The notes below the pieces were generated by a model. That model did not search any database. It was not told where the DNA came from and worked only from the letters and a program-made list of their open reading frames with translations. DNA of 64,000 nt from Legionellaceae bacterium (GTDB taxonomy: Bacteria; Pseudomonadota; Gammaproteobacteria; Legionellales; Legionellaceae): positions 1-64,000 of the forward strand of contig JAFIFT010000023.1 in NCBI GenBank assembly GCA_020831865.1. Direction: 5' to 3'. Positions within the stretch are counted from its first letter, which is position 1, and each line of letters opens with the position of its first letter. Both the position numbers and the translations under genes were made by a program. Positions 1 through 7,096 of this stretch are shown here, one piece after another.

Positions 1-2
1 TC

Positions 3-533
3 CAGGGCAGCAATACACCGGAAGTTTTGGTCAGTGTTGGTGTTGAGGCCGCTTTAAATATAGGTGACAATTACTTGGGCGGTATAGTTTTTGAGGTCGA
101 TGCGTGCAACACAGGCAAAGTCGTGACCGGCCCGCTTGATGATCCCAATGAGCTTTTAAGTCAATGGAGTAGTCTAAACAACAGTATTGCTACTAACCTT
201 GTCGATGGGGAGCAAAACACCACTAACATTATAGATAATGATGCTGGATGTACCAGCGTAAACGATTGCGCAGCGTACCGGTGTAGAAATCTTGATGGGC
301 CTACGCCAGACTGGTATTTACCGGCGAGGAATGAACTGCAAAGTGTCGCAGCTGCACTTTGTCCTGGCGGTGTGACTTGTGATTTTGGCGGGTTTTCGTC
401 CGCGATCTACTGGAGTTCGTCGGGGTTCATCCTCAACAACGGGTGGCTCGTGCAATTTCCGTCAGGTAATGGCTTCACCGGCGATAAGGTCAACGGGCAG
501 CGTGTCCGTTGTGTCCGGGCTTTTACCCCTTAG
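3..533 (+). CDS. DUF1566 (Lcl C-terminal-like) protein, 5' end outside window; probable DGR target
   Basis: The reading frame is open from base 3, so the N-terminus lies before the window. About 160 visible residues form a DUF1566-type domain: an early GDNYLGGIVFEVD segment, a central DWYLPARNEL motif and a C-terminal YWSS...RVRCVRAF ending. In this family the segment between YWSS and VRCVR is the surface loop region that DGRs diversify. Here it reads as a run of small and Asn-derived positions (GFILNNGW, PSGNGFTGDKVNG), as expected if the template has AAC/AAT codons. A hairpin lies just behind the stop and an avd-like gene follows, which supports a DGR target. The function is probably ligand or surface binding, by inference. 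Membership of DUF1566 is clear; active diversification is unproven. Confidence 0.75.
   Translation, partial: QGSNTPEVLVSVGVEAALNIGDNYLGGIVFEVDACNTGKVVTGPLDDPNELLSQWSSLNNSIATNLVDGEQNTTNIIDNDAGCTSVNDCAAYRCRNLDGPTPDWYLPARNELQSVAAALCPGGVTCDFGGFSSAIYWSSSGFILNNGWLVQFPSGNGFTGDKVNGQRVRCVRAFTP
402..525 (+). other. putative DGR variable region (VR) of the DUF1566 gene
   Basis: This stretch encodes the segment from AIYWSSS to RVRCVR, which corresponds to the diversified loop of DUF1566 DGR targets. The last bases are GC-rich (around cgtgtccgttgtgtccgggc), the usual place of the initiation-of-mutagenic-homology element. No matching template repeat is visible elsewhere in the window, so the limits are approximate. 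Confidence 0.45.
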
Positions 534-562
534 CCCCTTTATGCCTTTATCCCTTTTCTTTT

Positions 563-581
563 GAGGCAGCGAAGCTGCCTC
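563..581 (+). other. DGR-type hairpin downstream of the variable region
   Basis: A perfect 8-bp inverted repeat, gaggcagc / gctgcctc, with a GAA loop, starts 29 bases after the stop of the DUF1566 gene. Known DGRs (for example Bordetella phage BPP-1) need a short hairpin of about this stem length just downstream of the variable region for target recognition. No T-tract follows, so an intrinsic terminator is less likely but not excluded. Confidence 0.55.
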
Positions 582-619
582 ATGATTTATTTAAAGACGA
601 ATGATTTGGATTTTGGCGA

Positions 620-862
620 ATGGCTTTCTATACGGAGTTACCGGTTTATAAGGACAGTTACCAGTTAGTGTTAAAGGTGTTTGAGATAACCCGTGATTTT
701 CCAAGAGAATATCGATACACACTGGGTCAGGATATGAAGCGCGATGCCCTTCATTTGCTTCGTTTTATTTACCGGGCCAACAAGCATCAAAACAGGGCTG
801 AGCATTTGGAGGTGTTTTTGGATGAGATGGAGTTACTGAAATTAGAAATTCGCCTGTGTTGA
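620..862 (+). pseudogene. avd: avd-like four-helix-bundle protein, truncated by a frameshift
   Basis: The 80 residues match the N-terminal two thirds of DGR accessory variability determinant (Avd) proteins of the S23/four-helix-bundle class: LPVYKDSYQLVLKVFE, then FPREYRYTLGQDMKRDA, then LLRFIYRAN. Avd proteins are about 110-125 residues, form pentamers and bind the reverse transcriptase and template RNA. The frame stops at 860-862, where the family would continue with a last helix. The expected continuation (MKLISLPR...) is found in another frame directly after the stop. A net 2-base loss or 1-base gain near 858-862 explains this. It could still be two coupled genes, because TGAGATG joins them. 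Confidence 0.6.
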
Positions 863-863
863 G

Positions 864-1148
864 ATGAAACTGATATCACTGCCTCGCGCTCGGGCCTATC
901 TTGTAGATCAATTACAACGAGCAGCCTCATCAATAGCACTTAACATTGCAGAAGGCGCAGGTGAGTATGCCAGGCATGAAAAACATCGCTTTTATCGTAT
1001 GGCTAAGCGATCTGCAACTGAATGTGCTGCAATATTGGATATCGGTCTGAAATTAGGTCTGATTGAAACAAATAAGCTTAGTGATGCCAGAGAACGGTTA
1101 TTTCGAATAGTCTCTATGCTCATTAAAGTGGTGAGCCCTACCCATTAA
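864..1148 (+). CDS. S23-type four-helix-bundle protein with an Avd-like N-terminus
   Basis: This 94-residue protein starts one base after the stop of the avd-like frame. Its first residues, MKLISLPR, look like the C-terminal helix of Avd. From DQLQRAASSIALNIAEGAGEY onward it matches S23/four-helix-bundle proteins (RAASSIALNIAEG, SATECAAILDI), the family also found in 23S rRNA intervening sequences. It lacks the usual N-terminal helix of that family. It therefore looks like a chimera made by deletion between two adjacent four-helix-bundle genes, followed by a frameshift. Whether it is expressed as a separate protein is uncertain. Confidence 0.5.
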   Translation: MKLISLPRARAYLVDQLQRAASSIALNIAEGAGEYARHEKHRFYRMAKRSATECAAILDIGLKLGLIETNKLSDARERLFRIVSMLIKVVSPTH

Positions 1149-1153
1149 AACCC

Positions 1154-1171
1154 GGGCACGGGCACGGGCAC
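1154..1171 (+). repeat. GGGCAC hexamer, three tandem copies
   Basis: Three exact GGGCAC units stand head to tail in the spacer behind the four-helix-bundle gene, with a fourth isolated unit at 1182-1187. The tract is short and could be replication-slippage DNA. Confidence 0.6.
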
Positions 1172-1297
1172 CATTAGCATTGGGCACCAGCACGGATTAG
1201 TTCAGTGATTTTTTGTCCGGTACAAAGCATGTCAATAGAACAATCTGGTAGTTTTTCTCTATTTGGGCTAAGATGAACCCTTTTGAGAAGAGCAACT

Positions 1298-1720
1298 ATG
1301 TTTTTTGGGAACAGTATTGCACAAACCCGGCAATATTTTTTTGATGCCTGGCACAAATTTCAGCATAAACTACCCCTGTCTCCGCTGGAATCACAACTGC
1401 TCGCGGTGATCCACGATCATCCGGAATATCACCAATTTTTGGAAAATCGCACCCAAAGTTTGCCAGACTTCAGCCCTGAACAAGGGCAAAGCAACCCTTT
1501 TTTACATATGGGCCTGCATCTCGCCCTGCGCGAGCAAATCCACACCAACCGTCCCTCCGGCATTGCCACGGTATATCGCAAACTCAGTCAAAAATATGCG
1601 CCGCTGGATGCCGAACATTTGATGATGAATTGTCTGGCCGACACTCTGTGGTTGGCCCAGCGCCATCAACATGCGCCAGATGAGCAAAGCTACCTGGAAA
1701 ATTTACGTAAACTTCTTTGA
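1298..1720 (+). CDS. DUF1841 family protein
   Basis: A cytoplasmic protein of 140 residues. The conserved DUF1841 core is visible: a Phe/Trp-rich N-terminus (FFDAWHKF), HDHPEY near residue 50, and FLHMGLHLALREQI followed by NRPSGI, which is the family hallmark. The function is unknown across the family. The ATG at 1298 is chosen because GAGAAG lies upstream; an in-frame TTG at 1283 is less likely. The neighbours give no functional clue. Confidence 0.8.
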   Translation: MFFGNSIAQTRQYFFDAWHKFQHKLPLSPLESQLLAVIHDHPEYHQFLENRTQSLPDFSPEQGQSNPFLHMGLHLALREQIHTNRPSGIATVYRKLSQKYAPLDAEHLMMNCLADTLWLAQRHQHAPDEQSYLENLRKLL

Positions 1721-1757
1721 AAACAATAACCAAGCGATGGACAGTCTTCGGCTCTCT

Positions 1758-1785
1758 TTGCATTTCAGGCAATTTGTACTATAGT
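1758..1785 (+). promoter_or_regulatory. sigma-70-type promoter for the acidic secreted protein
   Basis: TTGCAT at 1758-1763 and TATAGT at 1780-1785 are separated by 16 bases and lie about 50 bases before the start codon at 1835. The same TTGCAN-16-TATANT layout is seen in front of rho. Confidence 0.5.
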
Positions 1786-1834
1786 GAAAGTTCGAGTCGG
1801 TTTTGATTCGTTTTTCAATTTCAGGGAGAGAGTG

Positions 1835-2182
1835 ATGAAAAAAATATTCGCCATTATTGCCGTGATGTTTGGTGTGTCCATGTTTGCCTATGCCAAAATG
1901 AATACAGGGACTGTGGTCGTTGATAATACGATGCCAAACCAAACCACCCCATCCGAGCAGGCCACCCAACCGCAAACCGGCTATGATACCCAGGCTCCGG
2001 CACAACAAACCACACAACCCATGCCCGATCAAAGCACACAACCAGCCCCTGCTTATCCCGATAGCAGCACCGAAACGGATGAAGGCACGGATATGACCAC
2101 CGATCCAACCGATGACGACAGCATGGATGGCAGTGGTGACGAGGCTGATGACAGCGAAGAAACCTATCACTCCGCGCAATAA
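1835..2182 (+). CDS. small secreted acidic Thr/Pro/Gln-rich protein
   Basis: This gene encodes 115 residues. A Sec signal peptide is clear (MKKIFAIIAVMFG, cleavage likely after AYA near residue 20). The mature part is low complexity: Gln/Thr/Pro-rich in the middle and Asp/Glu-rich at the end (TDDDSMDGSGDEADDSEE). No domain is recognised, and it is probably a disordered periplasmic or secreted protein. The start is the ATG after AGGGAGAG; the longer frame from 1784 lacks a site and would hide the signal peptide. A promoter-like motif sits at 1758-1785. Confidence 0.65.
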   Translation: MKKIFAIIAVMFGVSMFAYAKMNTGTVVVDNTMPNQTTPSEQATQPQTGYDTQAPAQQTTQPMPDQSTQPAPAYPDSSTETDEGTDMTTDPTDDDSMDGSGDEADDSEETYHSAQ

Positions 2183-2257
2183 CACCCGAAACGCTACAGT
2201 GATAGAGAATCCACAGCCATCTGCATACATAAGCGATGACTGTGGTTCTCTCCGCGC

Positions 2258-3493
2258 TCAGCCCGCCTGCTCAGCGGATTCTTCTCCACGCGGATCGAGC
2301 TCCATCATAATGGGGCTGGTTTGTGCCATGGAAATAAAGGCTTCTTCCTGAGGCACATTGCTTTTTTGGGTTTTGCGTAAAATCAGCAAAGGGATCACCA
2401 GACCACAAACCACCACATAATAGATAAACAGGCCATGCGTTCCCATGGCATGCATAAACAGAGGCGCAATCAACGGTCCCAGTACCGCTCCGAGGCTGTA
2501 GGCCAGCAACAGGCTTTGGGTTCCGGCCACAATGTCTTTATTTTCCAGTGCATCACAGGCATGGCTAATACTGATGGGGTAGAGCGTAAAGGTCAAACCA
2601 CCAAAGAGCACCATGAGGGAAAAAAACAGCCATCCCGTTTGCAGGTTCATCATGCAAACCAGAGCCAACACAACCGTAGCCACATTAATCATAATTAAAA
2701 CCAGGCGCCGTTCAATCACATCCGAGATGCGGCCTACCGGGTATTGCAGCAACATACCACCGAAGATAATGGCAAACATGTAATTGGCCACCTGGGCCTT
2801 GTAGTGGAAGAGCTCACTGAACAATGCTGGCATTAAGCCTTGAATCACACTCAAAATCATACCGGCGCTGAAACATCCCACTAAGCCGGACGCGGCCTGA
2901 TGGATTAATTTCGACCAGCGCAGCGTGGACGGTTCATCAAACTGTGGACTCTGTACATAGGACATGGCCAGAGGAATAATCGATAAAGAGCACATCATCG
3001 AGGCCAACGCAAACAATATTAATTCCAGGGGATCCCCCAGATTTAAAATAAATTGCCCCAGGCTCTGGGCTCCATAGAAGGTCACCATGTATAGAGCCAG
3101 AACCTGTCCGCGATTGATATTGGTACTCTTGCATAACAACCAGCTTTCAATCACCACATATAAACCGGCGGTGGCTATACCGGCCGCAAAGCGCAGCAAC
3201 AACCACAAGTAGGGTTGATAGAAAATCCCATGGAGCAGGCACAGAACCGCTAAAGCAGCGGAAAAAGCCGCATAAGCGCGGATATGGCCCACGCGGGTGA
3301 TAAAGCGCTCTACCCGAAACGATCCCAGGACCAAACCGGCATAAAACGTACTCGTTAAAGCCCCCATCAAGATAGCCGGCTCCTGATGCAAGGTCATGCT
3401 CAGGGTGAGCAGTGTTGCAAAAAATCCAGTTCCTACCACAAAGATAAATAAACTGAGGAGAGGAACAAAGGTCTCGATGAAGACTAGAAACAT
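2258..3493 (-). CDS. MFS transporter, YcaD-like
   Basis: An inner-membrane protein of 411 residues with about 12 hydrophobic segments, the normal size for the major facilitator superfamily. The pattern resembles the YcaD/MFS_1 group: LTSTFYAGLVLGSF in the first loop region, a glycine-rich RFAAGIATAGLYVVIESWLL segment, and QYPVGRISDVIERR in the central loop, equivalent to the G-x-x-x-D-R-x-G-R motif. The substrate cannot be told. It ends in a cytoplasmic Glu-rich tail. AAGGTGA lies upstream of the ATG at 3493. The gene stands alone, with the MITE-bearing spacer upstream of it. Confidence 0.8.
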   Translation of the reverse strand: MFLVFIETFVPLLSLFIFVVGTGFFATLLTLSMTLHQEPAILMGALTSTFYAGLVLGSFRVERFITRVGHIRAYAAFSAALAVLCLLHGIFYQPYLWLLLRFAAGIATAGLYVVIESWLLCKSTNINRGQVLALYMVTFYGAQSLGQFILNLGDPLELILFALASMMCSLSIIPLAMSYVQSPQFDEPSTLRWSKLIHQAASGLVGCFSAGMILSVIQGLMPALFSELFHYKAQVANYMFAIIFGGMLLQYPVGRISDVIERRLVLIMINVATVVLALVCMMNLQTGWLFFSLMVLFGGLTFTLYPISISHACDALENKDIVAGTQSLLLAYSLGAVLGPLIAPLFMHAMGTHGLFIYYVVVCGLVIPLLILRKTQKSNVPQEEAFISMAQTSPIMMELDPRGEESAEQAG

Positions 3494-3590
3494 GAAATTG
3501 TCACCTTGCGCTTGAAGTGTTAAAGGAGATATTGTGCAAAAAAATGACTTTAAGCGAGTGATGGTACCACAACTTTAGCGCAACCCTCAA

Positions 3591-3600
3591 ACCTATTTAG
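3591..3600. repeat. target-site duplication, left copy
   Basis: The sequence acctatttag is identical to 3775-3784 and flanks the MITE-like element directly. Apart from these repeats and the element, the 470-base spacer between the MFS gene and the MAPEG gene shows nothing else recognised. Confidence 0.7.
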
Positions 3601-3774
3601 CAGGGTAAACGCATCTGAATTTTGAACACTAAAAATCTCCTTTTTGCCTATATACCGCACTTTATGCATGGTATCCAAACGACCTTGGACGAGGTTAGGA
3701 GCAGGATTCCGCGCATAAAGCGCGGAACGCAGGCATTTTGATTTTAAAAGGTTCGTTTAGATGCGGTTTCCCTG
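3601..3774. mobile_element. MITE-like element with terminal inverted repeats and 10-bp target duplication
   Basis: A 174-bp non-coding element. Its ends form imperfect inverted repeats: 3601-3619 matches the complement of 3756-3774 at 16 of 19 bases. It is flanked on both sides by the same 10 bases, acctatttag (3591-3600 and 3775-3784), the mark of transposition. Inside lies a perfect 8-bp hairpin, ttccgcgc / gcgcggaa (3707-3727). A 47-base copy of its left end with three mismatches occurs at 55071-55117, so the family is dispersed. A 10-bp duplication is compatible with IS4-like elements, but the family is not assigned here. Confidence 0.75.
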
Positions 3775-3784
3775 ACCTATTTAG
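3775..3784. repeat. target-site duplication, right copy
   Basis: The sequence acctatttag directly follows the right inverted repeat of the MITE-like element and is identical to 3591-3600. Confidence 0.7.
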
Positions 3785-3964
3785 GCACACGACAGGGCAA
3801 GCTCATAGCCTCTTGATGCCCCCTGACATCGGCATATCTAAGCAATCGCACCTAAAAAACACGCCCTGAGGAAGTGCCGTGCAGATTTGTCGCACAGGCT
3901 GCTGTACTGGGTTTGACTTGGCTTGGGATATCCGATAGCCTCTTGAGGTATTTCACTTTATTTA

Positions 3965-4363
3965 ATGGGAAAAATCCTCATGACCACCTTGATTATCTGC
4001 TTGTATGTGATGATATTACTGCCTTATATTGCCAAGGCGCCGCTGGCTTATGCCATGAAGCAACAGGGAGGCTATGATAATCGTTATCCCCGCTCACAGC
4101 AGGCGGCACTGGTAGGTTTTGGCGCTCGCTGCAATGCCGCCCATCATAATTGTTTTGAGGCGCTGTTGGTGTTTGGCATCGTAGCCCTGGTTGCCATGGT
4201 CACCAACAAGGTCAGCATGACGGTACAATACCTGGCGATAGCCTATGTCGTCTCCCGTATCGTCTATTTGTTTATGTACTGGCTTGACTACCCCGCGCTG
4301 CGCTCGACAGTCTGGTTTGTCGGACTGATTTTAGCGTTATCTATCCTGACCCTCAGTATATGA
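3965..4363 (+). CDS. MAPEG family membrane protein
   Basis: This protein has 132 residues and four predicted membrane helices, the size and topology of the MAPEG superfamily (membrane-associated proteins in eicosanoid and glutathione metabolism). The family motif FGARCNAAHHNCFEALLVF sits near residues 52-70; the N-x-x-E-N/A-F-like stretch is typical. Bacterial members are largely uncharacterised. The start could also be the ATG at 3980, five codons later, which has GGGA at a better distance; membrane helix 1 is kept either way. It lies 96 bases upstream of coq7 on the same strand. Confidence 0.75.
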   Translation: MGKILMTTLIICLYVMILLPYIAKAPLAYAMKQQGGYDNRYPRSQQAALVGFGARCNAAHHNCFEALLVFGIVALVAMVTNKVSMTVQYLAIAYVVSRIVYLFMYWLDYPALRSTVWFVGLILALSILTLSI

Positions 4364-4459
4364 TGGTCAGCAAATACCGTAGCGCCCCGCCGAACTATGG
4401 CCGCGGCGCTTAAATTGTCCTACAATAACGACAGACCCTAACACTACACAGGTTACCGC

Positions 4460-5098
4460 ATGTCCGCTACTGCACTGGAGCAACTTATCAGCGTGTTTGA
4501 TACCAGCTTACGCACCCTGTTTCCCCCCGAAGAACGCGTGGCCAACCGTCCCTATCCGGCTGAACACATTAAGCAGCCGTCTTTAGGGCAGGCAGAGAAG
4601 AAACAGGTTGCCGGCCTGATGCGGGTAAACCATGCCGGTGAGGTCTGTGCTCAGGCTCTGTATCAAGGACAGGCGCTCACGGCCAAACTGAGCGAAACCC
4701 GCCAAAAAATGGAGCAGGCCGCCGCGGAGGAGGTCGATCACTTAAGCTGGTGCGAACAGCGCCTGCGCGAGCTGGACAGTCACCCCAGTTTGTTGAATCC
4801 GCTGTGGTATTTGGGCTCGTTTATCATCGGTGCCGCCGCTGGCCTGGCGGGTGACCGTTATAGCCTGGGTTTTGTTGCGGAAACCGAGCGTCAAGTCGCC
4901 GCCCACTTGCACGATCATCTCACACGCTTACCCCAGGCGGACATGCGCAGCAGAGCGATTGTGAAACAAATGCACGCCGACGAATGCCAACATGCCGAGC
5001 AGGCCCACAATGCCGGCGCAGCCGTATTGCCTAAGCCCGTACAAGACTTGATGCGGTGGGTGTCCAAGGCCATGACCCGCAGCAGCTATTATATTTAA
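4460..5098 (+). CDS. coq7: 2-polyprenyl-3-methyl-6-methoxy-1,4-benzoquinone monooxygenase
   Basis: A non-haem di-iron hydroxylase of 212 residues. It performs the C6 hydroxylation of demethoxyubiquinone late in ubiquinone synthesis. The iron-binding residues are in place: NHAGE (Glu61), EEVDHLSW (Glu91, His94), ETERQVAAH and HADECQHAE. It replaces UbiF functionally, which is common in proteobacteria such as Pseudomonas and Legionella. Other ubiquinone genes lie further on (ubiBJE at 14-17 kb, ubiD at 51 kb). Length and motifs are complete. Confidence 0.95.
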   Translation: MSATALEQLISVFDTSLRTLFPPEERVANRPYPAEHIKQPSLGQAEKKQVAGLMRVNHAGEVCAQALYQGQALTAKLSETRQKMEQAAAEEVDHLSWCEQRLRELDSHPSLLNPLWYLGSFIIGAAAGLAGDRYSLGFVAETERQVAAHLHDHLTRLPQADMRSRAIVKQMHADECQHAEQAHNAGAAVLPKPVQDLMRWVSKAMTRSSYYI

Positions 5099-5139
5099 GC
5101 TATAAGGCCGAAACATGATGTCCGGAGGCATCTGTCGTC

Positions 5140-6354
5140 TTACTGCTCATCCAGCCAGTCGTAGGTGACGGCGTTGGCAAAGCTAATATTGCCCACCTGA
5201 CAATGTGTTGAGGCACCCTGTTGGCTGGAAAATTCAAAAGCGCTGGCATGGGGACAAAGCTCGACAAAACGGCGGGCCTGCTGCTGGGGTTCATGTCCTT
5301 CACTGCTGCCGTACAGTGCCAGACAGGGAATCATCAAAGCGGAAAGCAATTGCTCATTCACCCGATAATCCCGCACGTGCAGAAAGGTTTCCCGAAAACT
5401 ACGCCCACCAAAACGCACCATTAACTGTGCCGCTTGCAACTTTAGCTGGGGAGACATTTCTGTCTCGGGTATGGCGCTCAAGTCCTCCAGATTGAAATCT
5501 TCCTCGACCGGCAGCTGTGCCGGATCCATGCCCGTAAAGGCACAAAGATATGCGTGCAAATCAAGAATGGGTGAATTGGCAATCAGGCTTTTAATCCGCG
5601 GCTCCGCCAGTGCCGCTCGAATGGCAAAATAGCCACCGAAGCTAATGCCCATTAAACACAGGCTGTCCATATCGACTTCTTCTCGGAAGGCGAAATGATC
5701 GATCACAGCACGCACGACCGTTTCATAATCGGGACGAAAGACCGTATCGGAATGATGGCGAAAAACGTCCATCTGCCCCGGCCCGGCAAAATGAATCACA
5801 TTGTAGCCCCGTTCCAGGGCGGCCATACCACGCATCAGAAACTCTTCTTCCAAGGTTCCGTCAAAGCCACTGATGATCATGATGGTTTTGCGCTTTTGTC
5901 CATCATTGTGCCGACTGATAAAATAGGCCGGCAGGCGATGATGATCAAAGGCAATCAAATGGCTTTCAAAATGAAAATCCGTCGTGGCCATTGCTGATGA
6001 GAAACAACCGGCCGATTGCAGCCCCAACGAAGCCTGTTCCTCACTGCCCGGAGGCGCATAATACTCCGCCGCCCGAAACGACAGGGAGGCTTTCCATAAT
6101 TGCTCCCGCCCACTCACAAGATGGTTGCGCCGTAAACGCTCCAGGCCATCTTCTTCCTGCCACAGCGCCTGACGCGCAAAGGCTTCAACCCATTGCCGAT
6201 GATCATGGTCTTGAATCGCATCCGCAATATACAAACATTCACCGATAGAGGCTGCCCGACTGGACGCCGCACCGAGTTGACGGATCAATTGAAAGTCCAT
6301 TTCCGGGTTACTAAAACCTTTCACCCTGATACTACCTCTCTCAATTGTGCTCAT
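5140..6354 (-). CDS. alpha/beta hydrolase with N-terminal helical region
   Basis: This is a protein of 404 residues. Residues 1-125 are helical and unlike the core. From about 157 an alpha/beta hydrolase fold begins (TIMIISGFDGT, oxyanion region). The nucleophile elbow is GISFGGY with Ser238, and a C-terminal STHCQ probably supplies the catalytic His. This layout resembles FrsA/dipeptidyl-peptidase-like (DUF1100) hydrolases. The substrate is unknown. AGGAG lies at a good distance before the ATG at 6354. The gene is convergent with coq7. Confidence 0.8.
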   Translation of the reverse strand: MSTIERGSIRVKGFSNPEMDFQLIRQLGAASSRAASIGECLYIADAIQDHDHRQWVEAFARQALWQEEDGLERLRRNHLVSGREQLWKASLSFRAAEYYAPPGSEEQASLGLQSAGCFSSAMATTDFHFESHLIAFDHHRLPAYFISRHNDGQKRKTIMIISGFDGTLEEEFLMRGMAALERGYNVIHFAGPGQMDVFRHHSDTVFRPDYETVVRAVIDHFAFREEVDMDSLCLMGISFGGYFAIRAALAEPRIKSLIANSPILDLHAYLCAFTGMDPAQLPVEEDFNLEDLSAIPETEMSPQLKLQAAQLMVRFGGRSFRETFLHVRDYRVNEQLLSALMIPCLALYGSSEGHEPQQQARRFVELCPHASAFEFSSQQGASTHCQVGNISFANAVTYDWLDEQ

Positions 6355-6634
6355 GTTCTGCTCTCCTGTTCACTCTTTCGCTTTTATTGCAGTATAACGG
6401 ATCAATCATACAAAAATCTCATAAATTGCCACGATTCGCAGACGGCGGAGGCAAACTTCGGCCGCCTCCACCAGTCTGCTCTCCACAGCGGCCTTAGCGC
6501 GGAAGGCTCATCGTCGAACGCCTGCCTTCCCGGCCCTGTACCGTCAGGATGGACCAATATTGTCCTGAAGTCCGCTTGTTTTTTACAAAATGTAATATAC
6601 TTAACAGTGAGGGCAATCAGCGCATGAGGATTCT

Positions 6635-7039
6635 ATGGCTAAGCTAACCCAAATTGAAGGCATAGGCGTCAAATTTTCCCAAATACTCCAGGATGCGGGT
6701 ATTGACGATCAGGAGCAATTATTAGCCGCCTGCGCCCAGCGCAAAGGGCGTGAGAAACTGGCAACGCAAACCGGTATTAGCCATAAACTGATCCTGAAAT
6801 GGACCAATCAGGCGGATCTGGCGCGCATTCATGGCATTGGCGAAGAATATGCGGAACTGTTGGAGCGCAGCGGTGTGGACTCTGTTCCGGAGTTAGCACA
6901 ACGCAACCCGGATTCGTTATATGAGATGCTGCAAAAAACCAATGCTCGCCTTAAACTGGTACGACAGACACCTGCGGTCAGTCAAATTAGCGACTGGATA
7001 GAACAGGCCAAGTCCTTGCCGCGAGCTGTGTTTCACTAG
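6635..7039 (+). CDS. DUF4332 helix-hairpin-helix protein
   Basis: A 134-residue protein built from two helix-hairpin-helix-like repeats: IEGIGVKFSQILQDAGI at residues 7-23, and IHGIGEEYAELLERSGV around residues 69-85. This matches DUF4332, a family thought to bind nucleic acid non-specifically through HhH motifs. No catalytic domain is present. It is convergent with the HerA-like ATPase gene, and the 280-base spacer before it shows only a GC-rich inverted repeat (around 6443-6470). Confidence 0.8.
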   Translation: MAKLTQIEGIGVKFSQILQDAGIDDQEQLLAACAQRKGREKLATQTGISHKLILKWTNQADLARIHGIGEEYAELLERSGVDSVPELAQRNPDSLYEMLQKTNARLKLVRQTPAVSQISDWIEQAKSLPRAVFH

Positions 7040-7096
7040 CACCGCCAGCTCCGGTCCTGGCGTCTCATAATAGCAGACCTTCGTGGTGTCGAGCGC

